DNA from: Thalassoglobus neptunius
Lineage (GTDB): Bacteria; Planctomycetota; Planctomycetia; Planctomycetales; Planctomycetaceae
NCBI RefSeq assembly: GCF_007859735.1
Contig: NZ_SIHI01000001.1
Span: 2,198,119-2,262,118, forward strand
Length of the DNA stretch: 64,000 nt
Direction: 5' to 3'
Shown here: piece after piece, positions 1-10,600 of the stretch
Layout: each line of letters begins with the position of its first letter
Position numbering within the stretch: the stretch's first letter is position 1
Made by a program: the position numbers and the translations under genes
Notes under the pieces: model-generated
Database searches by the model: none
Told to the model about the DNA's origin: nothing
Seen by the model: only the letters and a program-made list of their open reading frames with translations

Positions 1-129
1 GACCGTTCGTCGACGATAGGTTGATCATAACCGGCTCCCAATCAAAAACGCGAACAGAATCTCTTCCGCAACAGCTTGATCAGTGAGATTTTCGAATTGT
101 TGAGGTTGCGGTTCTGCTCTTCGTGGCTG

Positions 130-1695
130 CTACTGCTGTCGCCAGAAGCGGGGCGTTAACAAGACCAGAATAGCGAATAGCTCAAGCCGGCCGAGCAACA
201 TCAGCATGGTCAGAAGGCATTTTCCCTGTTGCGAAAAGTTCGCGAAATTCTCCGTGGGGCCAATCACTCCAAAACCGGGGCCGACATTGTTGAGTGTTGC
301 GGCGACGGCAGAACCGCAGTCGAGAAGTTTCTCCGCGATCCCATGGTCTCCGTGAGTTTCCCAGAGATCGTCCGGTTCGATGGTAATCAGAAGGAACCAG
401 CTTCCCAGAAAAATTACCAGCACCATGCAAAAGTATACGACGACATCGTGGCGAATCCGTTCTTCGACAACGATGCCTCCCAGCCGAAGTGGGCGAACGA
501 CATTAGGTCGATACGCTTTTTCGATCTCGAGGATGAAGATCTTGCCGAGCAAAACCCAGCGAATGACTTTGATTCCCCCCGCCGTCGAGCCAGCACATCC
601 TCCGACAAACATCAACACGAACAGGAGACCTTTGGCGAATTCACTCCAGTTGGAAAAGTCTTCCGTGCCGAATCCGGTTGTCGTGATGATGGAGACTGTG
701 GCGAACAAGCTGTGCCGCAAAGCCACAAACAGATTGGCGTAATAGCCGTTGACCATGAGGCTGATGGTCAGAAGGCAAGTGACCACCAGAATGATTAACA
801 GATACGCGCGCAGTTCCGCATCGCTCGTTAAATGTTTCAGCCGCTTGGTCCAGCTGTCTTTGTGATGCCGTCGGAAGACGAGGTAATACAGCGAGAAGTT
901 CACACCAGCGAGCAACATAAAGATGATGATGATGAACTCAACCGGCCCTCCATTGTAAAACCCGACGCTGGAGTTGTGAGTGCTGAATCCTCCGGTCGCC
1001 ATTGTCCCGAAGGTGTGACAGAGTGCTTCGTACAGTGAGACCCCGCACGACATCAGCAAAACGGTTTCGATTCCGCTGAAGACGACGTAAATCGTCCACA
1101 TGACAATCGCAGATTCCTGAACTCGCGGTCGAACAGACTCAGTGATCGGTCCGGGGACTTCGCGTTTCAGCATCGCTTTCCCCCCTGCCCCGAGTTGTCC
1201 GAGGATCGCTACGAAGAGAACGATGATTCCCATCCCGCCGAGCCAGTGAGTGAAGCATCGCCAGAACATCACGCAGCGAGGAATCACTTCGGGATCTTCG
1301 AGCTCAGTCAGAAGAGAGGCCCCGGTTGTCGTAAAACCCGAGACCGACTCGAAGAACGCATCGATGGGAGTCATCTTGACGCCAGGTGCTCGCTCGCTTC
1401 CGGAAAACAGAAACGGCAGTGCTCCGAGGATTCCCGCGAGAATCCAACCCATCCCGACAGTGGCGAATGCTTCTTTCCTGAGGATCGAAGACTTGCTCTG
1501 GTGTCCCCAGGCGTACAAGGCCCCGCTGACTGCGAGGCTGCAAAGCATCGCAAAGACCAGTCCCCAAAACCCGCGAGCTTCGAAGGTTTCGACTTGTCCG
1601 AGTGCAGGGAATGCCCACGGCAGGCTGAAGGCCATGGATGCCCCCACGAGCAGTCCCAGCAGTCCAAGCATCCGTGCAACAATAGGCCAGTTCAT
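130..1695 (-). CDS. trkH: TrkH-family potassium uptake membrane subunit
   Basis: This is an integral membrane ion-conducting subunit of a Trk/Ktr-type K+ uptake system. The protein is about 521 residues, the usual TrkH length (about 480-550). It shows the repeated pore-loop signatures of the family: SGFTTTGAS near residue 120, a [13 protein letters not shown] segment, an [11 protein letters not shown] segment and a C-terminal NNVGPGFG loop, among many hydrophobic helices. I place the start at the ATG at 1695, where [10 protein letters not shown] leads directly into the first helix. The open frame extends 14 codons upstream from a TTG but carries no hydrophobic or conserved sequence. No clear Shine-Dalgarno is visible. 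The regulatory TrkA partner is not in the window; it may lie to the left or be unlinked. Confidence 0.93.
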   Translation of the reverse strand: MNWPIVARMLGLLGLLVGASMAFSLPWAFPALGQVETFEARGFWGLVFAMLCSLAVSGALYAWGHQSKSSILRKEAFATVGMGWILAGILGALPFLFSGSERAPGVKMTPIDAFFESVSGFTTTGASLLTELEDPEVIPRCVMFWRCFTHWLGGMGIIVLFVAILGQLGAGGKAMLKREVPGPITESVRPRVQESAIVMWTIYVVFSGIETVLLMSCGVSLYEALCHTFGTMATGGFSTHNSSVGFYNGGPVEFIIIIFMLLAGVNFSLYYLVFRRHHKDSWTKRLKHLTSDAELRAYLLIILVVTCLLTISLMVNGYYANLFVALRHSLFATVSIITTTGFGTEDFSNWSEFAKGLLFVLMFVGGCAGSTAGGIKVIRWVLLGKIFILEIEKAYRPNVVRPLRLGGIVVEERIRHDVVVYFCMVLVIFLGSWFLLITIEPDDLWETHGDHGIAEKLLDCGSAVAATLNNVGPGFGVIGPTENFANFSQQGKCLLTMLMLLGRLELFAILVLLTPRFWRQQ

Positions 1696-1854
1696 ACAAA
1701 TTCGTCGTTGTAGAGTAGTGTGTGACCTGTGACGCAATGGGTCGACACAATGAATGCAGCGTAAGTGTCGAGATTGAAGATTGCGAGCGTTTCAAGGAAT
1801 CTGTGAACAGCCCGAAGTCAGTCGTTACTCCCAGCTTCCCGTTTGTGATGCAGC

Positions 1855-2256
1855 TTAAGTTCCAGCCCGAAGGAAGATCGTGAGGCTGTAAACAACCACT
1901 CCGACCACAATCACTGTTCCAAAATTCAACAGCCAGCGGGCAGTGGCGGGCTTCTTCAACGCGATGATTTGAGCAATGACACAGACGACAACGACGAGCG
2001 AAAGCTTGAAGTAAAGCATCCCCTGAACAGGCCCCCAGCGATGCAGGAAAAACTCTGCGATGGGATTCGATTCTCGAAACTTCCCCGTTGAGAGAAGGAG
2101 ATAAGTCATCAGAAAATCGAGCACGTTCACCAGAATGAACATCGCGGTTTCGGCTTCGAGTGGAAGATGGCCAATGAGCAGATCAGACCATGATCGTTCT
2201 GCTTCGTGCTCACCTTCTTCCGAAACAGCGTCAGCATTCTCGGAATCCTGGTTCAT
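1855..2256 (-). CDS. DUF5658 family membrane protein
   Basis: A small integral membrane protein of 133 residues. It has an acidic soluble N-terminus (about 35 residues rich in Glu, Asp and Ser) followed by three predicted hydrophobic segments. The motif order LVNVLDFLMTYLL, then ESNPIAEFFL, then a GMLYFKL helix matches the DUF5658 pattern (N-x-x-D...T, then NP). AGGA lies five bases before the ATG. The family's function is unknown. It lies about 190 bp downstream of queC on the same strand, but nothing in the sequence ties it to queuosine synthesis. Confidence 0.8.
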   Translation of the reverse strand: MNQDSENADAVSEEGEHEAERSWSDLLIGHLPLEAETAMFILVNVLDFLMTYLLLSTGKFRESNPIAEFFLHRWGPVQGMLYFKLSLVVVVCVIAQIIALKKPATARWLLNFGTVIVVGVVVYSLTIFLRAGT

Positions 2257-2444
2257 AGCTGTCCTGCTGTGAATGATCGAAATGTCTCAATGCGTCTGAA
2301 TTCAATCCTGTGGGATCGATCGCCAGACGGGGAGGAATTGACTCGGAGAATGATTTCCCAACCCGATTGGGCACGGTCATTGTAAAGAGATTCGACTCTG
2401 ATTCCGAGGCGACGCACGGGAAATCAGAACGGCATCAACATCCG

Positions 2445-3155
2445 CTATTCACTCTGATAGCGAATCGGGTCGGTGAGCCCAGCTTCCTGAAATCCGCGTT
2501 GTCGAAGTTGGCACGAGTCGCAATGTCCGCAGCTCACACCTTCAGGAGATGGATCGTAGCAGCTGTGAGTTAAGGAATAGTCGACACCGAGTTCGATGCC
2601 ACGTTTGATGATTTGAGACTTTGTGAGGTGAATCAGCGGGCTATGAATTTGAAACGTTCCTTCTCCATCGACGCCCGCTTTCGTGGCGAGGTTGGCTGTC
2701 TTTTGGAACTGTTCAATGAACTCCGGTCGACAGTCGGGATATCCGCTGTAGTCGACAGCATTGACGCCGATGAAAATGTCGAAGGCGCTCAAGACTTCTG
2801 ACCAGGCAAGTGCAAGTGACAGAAAGACGGTGTTTCGGGCGGGGACATAGGTTGAAGGAATTCCATCGGACATGGAGTCCTCATCGCGATCCTTGGGAAC
2901 ATCGATATTGTCCGTGAGCGAAGAGCCCCCGAACTTTCTTAAATCGATGGGAATCGTGATGTGTTCAGCGACGCCGAAGTGTTCTCCCACGCGATGGGCT
3001 GCCTCCAGTTCGAATCGGTGTCGCTGACCGTAATCGAATGAAAGTGCGTAACAGGTGAACCCTTCGTCCTTCGCGATCGCGAAGGCTGTGGCGGAATCAA
3101 GTCCGCCGCTGAGCAAGACGACTGCCGGTCGGTTTTGGCGCGTGATTGAATTCAT
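2445..3155 (-). CDS. queC: 7-cyano-7-deazaguanine synthase QueC
   Basis: QueC converts 7-carboxy-7-deazaguanine to preQ0 using ATP and ammonia, in the queuosine tRNA-modification pathway (cytoplasm). The 236-residue protein has the ATP pyrophosphatase P-loop SGGLDS at residues 16-21 and the C-terminal zinc-binding cysteine cluster (THSCYDP followed by CGHCDSC and the QLRQRGF tail typical of QueC). The start is the ATG at 3155. A longer open frame upstream overlaps the preceding gene and carries no QueC sequence. It begins 5 bp after the stop of the SMP-30-like gene, so the two are probably co-transcribed. queF, a later step of the pathway, is at 42.9-43.3 kb; queD and queE are not in the window. 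Confidence 0.95.
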   Translation of the reverse strand: MNSITRQNRPAVVLLSGGLDSATAFAIAKDEGFTCYALSFDYGQRHRFELEAAHRVGEHFGVAEHITIPIDLRKFGGSSLTDNIDVPKDRDEDSMSDGIPSTYVPARNTVFLSLALAWSEVLSAFDIFIGVNAVDYSGYPDCRPEFIEQFQKTANLATKAGVDGEGTFQIHSPLIHLTKSQIIKRGIELGVDYSLTHSCYDPSPEGVSCGHCDSCQLRQRGFQEAGLTDPIRYQSE

Positions 3156-3160
3156 CGGTC

Positions 3161-4195
3161 TTAATCGATCGTTGTCGTAGCGGGATGGAAACCGGTGGTG
3201 CTGGTCGAGACCCTGTAAAGTCCGGTTCCGACGGTGATGTAGAGCGACGTTTGATCTTCGTCGATGCCGAAGCAGCAATTTGTGGGAAGTTCGGGAGTGG
3301 GAAGAAATTCCAGTTCTTCTCCTTCCGGTGAGAAGACGGCAATTCCGAATCGATCTTCGCTGCGCACAGCTGCGAAGACGTTCCCGTTTGCGTCGACAGT
3401 CATGCCATCAATTCCCGTTTGATCACCGAAATCTCGGAGCACACGTCGATTGGTTACCGTACCATCTTCTCGGAGATCAAATGCATTGAACGTCATCCGC
3501 GGCGGAGATGCAGGCTCGTGATCTTCGGATTGCCCAGTCGATCCATTGTCTGTTTCCGCAACGTACAGTGTTTTCCCATCGGGAGAGAGAACGACTCCGT
3601 TCGGTTTCGAAATCCCTGTCTTCAATCGCGTCAATTGTTTCGTCTCCGGGTTAAGCCGAAAAACACTCATGTGATCAAGCTCCAACTTTTCCGGACCGAC
3701 ATACCGCGGATCACTGAAGAAAATGGAACCATCGGGATGAATGACGAGGTCGTTCGGGGAATTGAATCGTTTCCCGTCGAATTTCGAGACCAGTGGTTGA
3801 ACGTTCCCGTCTTCCTGGATTTGACAGAGCGCGATCTTTCCTCCGTTCGCGCCACAGCAGGCGATGAGTGTGCCCGACCGGTCGAACATGAGCCCGTTGC
3901 TTTGACCACTGTCCGAACAGAAAACGTCCGTCGTGCCTGATTTTGGATCAAACCGCATGATCTTTCCGGGACGATCGGTTCTTGCAATATCGCTGAAGTA
4001 GATGCGGCCGTCGGGTCCGACAGCAACTCCTTCGGTGAACTCTCCGTCGTTCCAGAGACGTTCGAGTTTGGCGTCAGATGCGAAGATTGGTTGCGATTGT
4101 GAAGAGGGATTGTCAGCCGCAGAAGCAGCGAAATTCCCCACGATCAGCATCAGAATGAACCCGAGTCCGGTTGTTGTCGTGACTTCCGATTTCAT
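3161..4195 (-). CDS. secreted SMP-30/gluconolactonase-like beta-propeller protein
   Basis: A 344-residue protein with an N-terminal signal peptide (hydrophobic [17 protein letters not shown], likely cleaved near Ala-Ala-Asp) and a six-bladed propeller of the SMP-30/gluconolactonase/LRE class. Supporting motifs are [39 protein letters not shown] and [19 protein letters not shown], which carry the Glu, Asn and Asp residues that bind the divalent metal in this fold. Members hydrolyse sugar lactones; the substrate here is unknown. GAAGGA lies 8 bases before the ATG, a good ribosome site. It precedes queC by 5 bp, although no functional link is obvious. It probably acts in the periplasm. Confidence 0.88.
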   Translation of the reverse strand: MKSEVTTTTGLGFILMLIVGNFAASAADNPSSQSQPIFASDAKLERLWNDGEFTEGVAVGPDGRIYFSDIARTDRPGKIMRFDPKSGTTDVFCSDSGQSNGLMFDRSGTLIACCGANGGKIALCQIQEDGNVQPLVSKFDGKRFNSPNDLVIHPDGSIFFSDPRYVGPEKLELDHMSVFRLNPETKQLTRLKTGISKPNGVVLSPDGKTLYVAETDNGSTGQSEDHEPASPPRMTFNAFDLREDGTVTNRRVLRDFGDQTGIDGMTVDANGNVFAAVRSEDRFGIAVFSPEGEELEFLPTPELPTNCCFGIDEDQTSLYITVGTGLYRVSTSTTGFHPATTTID

Positions 4196-4261
4196 CTGCG
4201 GTTTCCTTCGAGAACGTCAATTCTTATTGAGATCACAATTCGTATCTATTGATCAACTTCT

Positions 4262-5257
4262 TTATTGACCAATCTGAACAACACCGCGTCCGGAAAACTT
4301 GCCAGCGAGAATTTCATCGACTGCATTCGGGAGTTCATCGAAAGTCAGTGGGACTTTGAGTTGATCAAGGTGATCCAGCTTCCAGTCGCTGGCGAGTTTG
4401 TTCCAGATTTCCACTCGCAAGTCATCGGGACACCATGCGGAATCGATTCCGGAAAGCGTCACGCCTCTGAGGATGAACGGATAGACCGTTAACGGGAGTT
4501 CCGCGCCGCCTGTGACTCCGCAACACGCGACGCACCCTCGATGGTGGGTTTTCTTGATGAGCGTCGCGAGAGTTTCTCCTCCGACGGTATCAACTCCGGC
4601 TGCGAATTCGCCTTTCAGGAGAGGTCGCTTTTCTGGGCTCAGTAGTTCACGACCGGAAATTTCCTTCGCGCCCAGCGATTTCAACCAGTCATGTTTTTCC
4701 GTCTTTCCGGTGACTGCATGCACATGAAAACCCAATTTCGACAACAACGCAACGGACAGGCTTCCCACTCCTCCAGTTGCTCCGGTGACGACAACGGGGC
4801 CCTGCTCCGGGAGGATGTTGTGATCAAGAAGCGCGCTCACGCACTGAGCAGCTGTGAATCCCGCAGTCCCCAGAATCATGCTTTCTTCCGGCGTCATCCC
4901 GTCAGGCAGCGGAACAAGCCAGTCGCCCGGGCAGATCAACTTCTCCGACCATCCGCCCCAGCGTTCGACTCCCAACTCGTGACCGGTTGCAATGACCGCA
5001 TCACCCGGCTGAAACCGATCGTGTTGACTCTCAACAACAACTCCGACCGAATCGATGCCCGGCACGTGAGGAAAATTTTTCACAATTCCCGGATGACCGG
5101 TGGCTGCCATCGCATCTTTGTAATTGAGTGAAGACAGCCTCACCTCGAGCAAGACGTCCCCTTCTTTGAGAGGCCCGAGCTTTGTCGTTGCGACAGATGC
5201 ATTGACGGTTTTGTCAGTTCGATTGACGAGATAGCAACTCGTCGTTCGCTCCTGCAT
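4262..5257 (-). CDS. YhdH/AcuI-type zinc-free quinone/acryloyl-CoA oxidoreductase
   Basis: An MDR-superfamily NADPH-dependent oxidoreductase of 331 residues, the usual length of the YhdH/YhfP/AcuI group. The N-terminal GroES-like part has SSLNYKDAMAATG and PHVPGIDSVG, and the Rossmann part has VVVTGATGGVGSLSVALL and the CGVTGGAELPLTVYPFILRGV stretch, which is diagnostic of this subgroup. The catalytic and structural zinc ligands of alcohol dehydrogenases are absent, as expected. The best-known activity is reduction of acryloyl-CoA to propionyl-CoA, but the substrate cannot be read from sequence. GGAG lies five bases before the ATG. It is transcribed divergently from the GntP permease at 5.7 kb. 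Confidence 0.9.
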   Translation of the reverse strand: MQERTTSCYLVNRTDKTVNASVATTKLGPLKEGDVLLEVRLSSLNYKDAMAATGHPGIVKNFPHVPGIDSVGVVVESQHDRFQPGDAVIATGHELGVERWGGWSEKLICPGDWLVPLPDGMTPEESMILGTAGFTAAQCVSALLDHNILPEQGPVVVTGATGGVGSLSVALLSKLGFHVHAVTGKTEKHDWLKSLGAKEISGRELLSPEKRPLLKGEFAAGVDTVGGETLATLIKKTHHRGCVACCGVTGGAELPLTVYPFILRGVTLSGIDSAWCPDDLRVEIWNKLASDWKLDHLDQLKVPLTFDELPNAVDEILAGKFSGRGVVQIGQ

Positions 5258-5582
5258 GTTGTCTCCAGTGGGTCAAGAATTCGCTGAGCGTTGCAGTGAC
5301 CCATGATAGTCACGGAGCGAGGATTTTTCACGGACTGGGTTGTGGGAGGATTGAACGCAGTGAGGATTGTTCTCGGGGAGGATTGTTCCGTGAGACGGGT
5401 TTGATCGCCTCGAGACGGAATCCTCGCACAGCGGCAGGCCCAGACATTGCGATTCATTGATGTAATCGTCAATTTCGCAGATTTCAGAATCGCGTGCGGG
5501 CCTGTTGGGTTTGACGTTCGTCAATTGATCCACTCAACTGTGCAGGAAACATCGAACAGATTCGATGCGAGACGGTCACGAC
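5258..5582. other. Divergent intergenic region with GAGGATT repeats
   Basis: Non-coding space between the AcuI-like gene (minus) and the GntP permease (plus). The heptamer GAGGATT occurs four times, starting at 5318, 5345, 5361 and 5377. The last three copies are exactly 16 bp apart and extend to GAGGATTG. This regular phasing suggests a binding site, but no known operator is recognised. No convincing small gene is present. Confidence 0.4.
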
Positions 5583-5688
5583 GGAGCAAGTTGCTTTCGT
5601 TTGTCCGCTCGCCTGAAACGTTGACTCGTGCCATTGGCTGTGTTTGCTCGTAGATGTCGAAGCAGACTCACACGAAAGATGCTCGAGT
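5583..5688 (+). repeat. Palindromic intergenic repeat, degenerate copy D
   Basis: A diverged copy of the repeat family also found at 42405, 45135 and 61757. It starts GGAGCAAGTTGCTTT, keeps the central TGGCTGTGTTTGCTCGT block and ends ATGCTCG, aligning without large gaps over about 105 bp to the copy at 42405. I estimate roughly 70% identity by eye. It ends about 20 bp before the likely start of the GntP permease, which argues against translation beginning further upstream. Confidence 0.75.
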
Positions 5689-5709
5689 ACCACTCATGAG
5701 GAATTCTTC

Positions 5710-7542
5710 TTGGATCCCCTGCTCATTCTCGCCATCGGTATTGTCACCATTCTGGGTCTCATTCTGATCCTGAAAGTCAATGCGTTTCTCGCGTTGATCG
5801 TTTCAGCGATTGTTGTCAGTCTGCTTTCTCCGGGAGCTGTCGAAGACAAGATTTCTCGCGTTGCTGATTCCTTCGGAAGCGCAGCTGGGAATATCGCCAT
5901 CGTGATTGGGTTAGCTGCCATCATCGGTGAGTGCATGATGGTCTCCGGAGCTGCCGATCGAATTGTTCAGGCGTTTCTCGGCTGGCTCGGCGAAAAGCGG
6001 GCGTCGTGGGCGCTGATGGGAAGCGGATTTGTGCTTTCCGTTCCCGTCTTCTTTGATACGGTCTTTTACTTGCTGGTCCCGTTGGCCCGTTCGTTGTTCC
6101 GCAGAACGAACAAGAACTATCTGCTCTACATCCTCGCCATTGCAGCGGGTGGAGCGATTACGCACACCCTCGTCCCGCCGACGCCGGGGCCGCTCGTCAT
6201 GGCGACGACTTTGGGAATTGACATCGGTACGATGATTCTTGTCGGAGCGATGGTCGCGCTTCCGGCTGCCATTGCTGGATTGGCGATTTCGGCCTGGCTC
6301 AACAAGATGATCGACATTCCATTTCGGGATGATCATGTTGTCGGGACAGAAGATGATGTTCCCGAAGTCCCCAAAACGACTCCTCCGTTGTGGCTGTCGC
6401 TGTTGCCGGTCGTCCTGCCCGTGGCCCTGATCTCTGCAAATACTGCACTCGATACGTTGGCGAACGCGGAACACACTCCCCAATTGCAGGTCGCTGATAT
6501 CAGTGATTGGCCAGCGTTTGAGGCGGCATTGGTCGGACCCGGTGCCACTCCTGCTGCTCAGCGGATCGCAAGCGTCTTGCCGGAAAGCGTCCGAGAGCTC
6601 TTCGAGGAACCGAACCTCGATGAGGAACAGAAGCAGAGCGTGATTACTGCATTCAACGATGTGCTCGTTCAGAAGAGCCCCATGCTTTATGACAATCAAG
6701 CTTTTGATGAAGTGATCGACAAGAGTTGGAAGATTGATGAAGCGCTCAACGCGGACGGAGTTTCAGAGCAGCAAGCGATTGAACTGGAACGAGAGGCACT
6801 CGTCAGTTCTCTTTCGCAAACTGATCTCGATGCAATGAAAGTCCACGAACGTGAGCGATTCAATCGGCTGCTTTTGGAAGTCACCTTCCCGAAACTGATT
6901 CGTCCGCACGACTGGAATACTCCATTGCGACAGGCAGCGAATGTTTCGAAGCTGTTCGGAAATGCGAATCTCGCTTTGTTGTTCTCCACGATTATCGCAA
7001 TGTGGATTGTCTTCCGACAGAAGAAGCCAACACTGAAAGCAATGTCCGAAACAGTGGAACTGGCCCTGATGAGCGGAGGAACGATTATTCTGATCACTGC
7101 CGCCGGGGGAGCGTTTGGGGCGATGCTCAAGATCGCAGGAATCGGCGATGCAATCAAAGAGATGTTCACCAACGGCGACGTCACTTCTTCGTCGACCGGG
7201 ATGGCATTCCTGATTCTCGGTTATTCACTGGCCGCGTTGCTGAAGGTCGCTCAGGGTTCGAGTACGACGGCGATGATCGTCGGATCCGGAATGCTGGCGT
7301 CGATGATCAGCGGTGTCGAACTTGGGTTTCATCCCGTTTATCTCGCGACCTCGATTGGTGCAGGATCGTTGATGGGCAGCTGGATGAACGATTCCGGATT
7401 CTGGATCTTCACGAAGATGGGGCGACTCACGGAGTCCGAAAGTCTTCGGTCCTGGACTCCGATGCTGGCCGTTCTCAGCTTGGTGAGTTTCGCGACAACG
7501 ATCCTGCTCTCGAAATTCCTTCCCTTGCTTCCGGCTGCATAA
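5710..7542 (+). CDS. GntP family permease with a large soluble insert
   Basis: A multi-spanning carboxylate/gluconate-type transporter. The ORF is open from 5644, but I choose the TTG at 5710, giving MDPLLILAIGIVTILG. It has AGGA eight bases upstream, and the earlier codons lie inside an intergenic repeat. That gives 610 residues, well above the roughly 440-460 typical of GntP proteins. The excess is a stretch at about residues 250-413, mostly acidic, helical and non-hydrophobic (for example LPESVRELFEEP and NLDEEQKQSVITAF), inserted between transmembrane helices. Family motifs include SVPVFFDTVFYLLVPLARS, HTLVPPTPGPL and the C-terminal GAGSLMGSWMNDSGFW. The gene ends at a strong bidirectional terminator. 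Substrate is unknown. Confidence 0.88.
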   Translation: MDPLLILAIGIVTILGLILILKVNAFLALIVSAIVVSLLSPGAVEDKISRVADSFGSAAGNIAIVIGLAAIIGECMMVSGAADRIVQAFLGWLGEKRASWALMGSGFVLSVPVFFDTVFYLLVPLARSLFRRTNKNYLLYILAIAAGGAITHTLVPPTPGPLVMATTLGIDIGTMILVGAMVALPAAIAGLAISAWLNKMIDIPFRDDHVVGTEDDVPEVPKTTPPLWLSLLPVVLPVALISANTALDTLANAEHTPQLQVADISDWPAFEAALVGPGATPAAQRIASVLPESVRELFEEPNLDEEQKQSVITAFNDVLVQKSPMLYDNQAFDEVIDKSWKIDEALNADGVSEQQAIELEREALVSSLSQTDLDAMKVHERERFNRLLLEVTFPKLIRPHDWNTPLRQAANVSKLFGNANLALLFSTIIAMWIVFRQKKPTLKAMSETVELALMSGGTIILITAAGGAFGAMLKIAGIGDAIKEMFTNGDVTSSSTGMAFLILGYSLAALLKVAQGSSTTAMIVGSGMLASMISGVELGFHPVYLATSIGAGSLMGSWMNDSGFWIFTKMGRLTESESLRSWTPMLAVLSLVSFATTILLSKFLPLLPAA

Positions 7543-7548
7543 AAAAAC

Positions 7549-7579
7549 GGACCTCCTCAATGACCGATTGAGGAGGTCC
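7549..7579. terminator. Bidirectional rho-independent terminator
   Basis: A perfect 12-bp stem (GGACCTCCTCAA with TTGAGGAGGTCC) and a 7-base loop. It is flanked by an A-run on the left (7542-7547) and a T-rich stretch on the right (from about 7582). It sits between the convergent GntP permease (plus) and the PVC-type cytochrome gene (minus) and can serve both. Confidence 0.92.
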
Positions 7580-7612
7580 ATCTATTTTTCAGGTCGGGCG
7601 ACGGCTCGTTTG

Positions 7613-10600
7613 TTACTGCCGTTTTCCGTAGACGACCACTTGATTCAAGTGGAGAATCCCCTTCCCGTCCAATCCGATTTTCACGTATTGGCCAGTGGTT
7701 CCCGGTGGCAGGTCGACGACGTAATTTTCAGCCGGTTTGGATGACTTCCAGACTTGCTTCCAGTTTTCTCCATCATCGGAAATCCACACAGCCAGATCGC
7801 GTGCCCGTTCGTAGAACTGCGGGTTGCGTCGATTCTGAATTTCGATGTGACGAATTTCGGAAGGTGCCGCAAGCTGAATCCCGATCGCCGGGTCTTTTGT
7901 TGCACTGTTTGGCGAATGGAATGCGAACTCGCGGTTGCCTGGATCGACGGCACTCAGCACCAGATGGGCATATTGAGACCAATGATCGGGAAAGCCCTCG
8001 CCGAGTTGGAGGAGTGCATCCCGGGAGATCTCTTCGAAGTCGCCATGCCGTCTGAGATCCCCAACGTCGGCGAGTCCGGTTTCGATCCATCCATCGTCCC
8101 GGATCACGAAACCGGTTTGATCTGACAGAAACTCAATCAGGTCGAGGAATTCACCGGGAGCGATCGTTCGGACGAGACCTTCAGGCATCGAACTCGCTTT
8201 CATATCGCGGCGTGCATCGATGTCCTCTTTGGCAATGACTTCCTGCTTCCCTTTTCCGTCGTCAGTTGCGACTCCGAGGGTCAAGCTGTCATCGGTTTCC
8301 GCGAGAATGAATCCGTTCAGAACTTTCCCTTCGACGGTTGCGATCTGAACCGTTTCGTAACCTTTGGCGATCTTGTCGTTCGGGTACAGGATGTGAGTGA
8401 TCAACTCTTCGCGGGAATAGCGTGCACCGATTCCGTCGAGTCGAGGCCCGAATTGTTTCCCGAGATCTCCAAGCTGATGACAGGCCGAACAGACACGTTC
8501 GAAGACAACTTGCCCCTGATTCGCTTTCCCTCCACGGATCGATGCCAGCGTTTGAATCGCTCGCTGTTGCTGTCGACGAGAGGCTTCGGAGTCTTGAGCG
8601 ATCGCAAGCGGACGAATTGCTTTGCCGCCCGGAGTCGCTGCGAGAATGAAGTCTTCGAAGTACTTTCTGGCGGCATCGCTCGAATTGGCCAGCGGAGATT
8701 GCTCACCCTGCAGCGAGTCCGCAAATGGAGCCAGTGCTTGAAGCGTATGTTCCAGCGTATATTCGATCCAGTAGTCAAGCGGTTGATCAACGACTTGCAG
8801 TGAAACAGCGAGAGCTTCCGGAGTTTGAACGAAGCTGAGCGCTCGAACTCCTTCCAGTCGCACTCGCGGATGGGGATCACGAACAGCTGTTTTGAAGATC
8901 TCGAATGCGTTGTCGTAGCGGGCAATTTCGTTCGCAACTGCATGCACTACTGCAGAGCGGGCATGGAAGTCGTCCGCCTTCATGAGTCGATTGACGAGAG
9001 CCGGATCGAGTTGACGGAAGCTTTCCTGAATCCAGAGTGCCTCGCAGAGTTTTTCTTCGGTTCGATCTTCCTTGAGCCAGTCATTGACTGCTTTCAGGAC
9101 TTCCTGTTCATCGCGAGCACGTAACTCTCGACGAGCACGATAGCGAGTACGGAGTTCGTAAGCGGTCAACTGGTTGAGAAGTTCCGGAATGGTCGCATCG
9201 CTTTGAAGGGCCGGTTCGATCAACGGCGTGTCGGTGTGAACCAATCGATAGATTCGGCCATGTTCATGATCGCGGTTCGGGTCCCGTTGGGAGTACTGCA
9301 TGTGCCCGATCAAGGCATTGCACCAGTCTCCAAAGCAGAGTGCTCCATCGGGACCAATTTGAGGATCAACCGGGCGGAAGAAGTTGTCTGTTGAATCGAG
9401 AAGGTCGTCGACACGTTTCCCGTCGTAGCCAGCCGTCCCAGCTTGATCGTGAAGCGTAAATCGAGGCATTCCGTGCATGTTGATCACGCAGGCGTAAATG
9501 AATTGCCCCTGCACGTCATTCGGGAAATGTCGACTGAATAGGAACTCGTTCCCCACAGCTGGCCGCATTCCTTCGTTATTAAAAGCGGGTTGCAGCGTTC
9601 GTCGAGAGGAGACGGGGTATCCCGACAGGGGACTCGTCCAGTGCTGTTGAGCGTTCGTTCCATCTCCAATGATTCCCATTCCCCAGCGATCAAAAACCAT
9701 GCACCAAGGGTTGCCGTATCCGGGAGTTCGGAAGTGACGGAACTTCCAGCTCTTGGGATCGAGGATGTAAGAACCGGAAGGTCCTTTATTTCGAAACGGT
9801 CCCCAGGGTGTTTCGAGAGTTGTCGACATCGACACACCTTCCTGCATGTAGAGCAGTCCGCCGTGAGACCATTCCCAGGCACCCATGGCGTGATGAGTAT
9901 CGTCGGTCGCGATGCCGTCGAGAACTTGAGTCACTTCGTCGGCGACATCATCTCCGTCAGTGTCTCGAAGAAAGAGAATGCGCGGTTCATCGACGACGAG
10001 AACTCCGTCTTCGTAGAACTCAAAGCCGGTCGGGCAAATCAGCTGATCGTAAAAGGTCTTGCAGACATCGGCGCGGCCATCATTGTCGGTATCTTCAAGG
10101 ATCAAAAGTTTGTCGCCGGGGCGGGCTGAGCCGGGAAGCCACTGCGGATAATTGATCATGCAGGAAACCCACAAGCGGCCCTTGCTGTCGAAGGTCATCT
10201 GGTTCGGGTTTGCCAGCTCCGGAAACTCTCGCTCGGAAGCAAAGAGTTTGACCTCAAAGCCTTCCGGAACACTCATCTGAGAAATGGATTCTTCAGGGGA
10301 GGGGTATTCGAGAGTCTTGGGCTCTCGCAATTTCCGAAACCCTTCGTCCCGCGTTCCGAACATCGTTTCCGGAATGAAGACTTCTCCCGTTGTGGAATCG
10401 TCCGGTTGAGGAGGGACCTCCTTGCCTGCGATCAGGTCCCAGATGTACTGATCCCGGACAGCGACCATGTTGCGGATCTTGGCATATTCTCCGGGAAATG
10501 TTTCGGTGTCCCAGGTTCTTCGGCCTCCGTACACATACCAGCCATTGAGCATGCGGTAGTCTTGCAGGTGCAGCCACGATTTGTCGTTGACCACTTTTCG

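Noticed and set aside
1..129. A partial gene at the left edge downstream of trkH
   Set aside because: No frame shows recognisable sequence in 129 bp.
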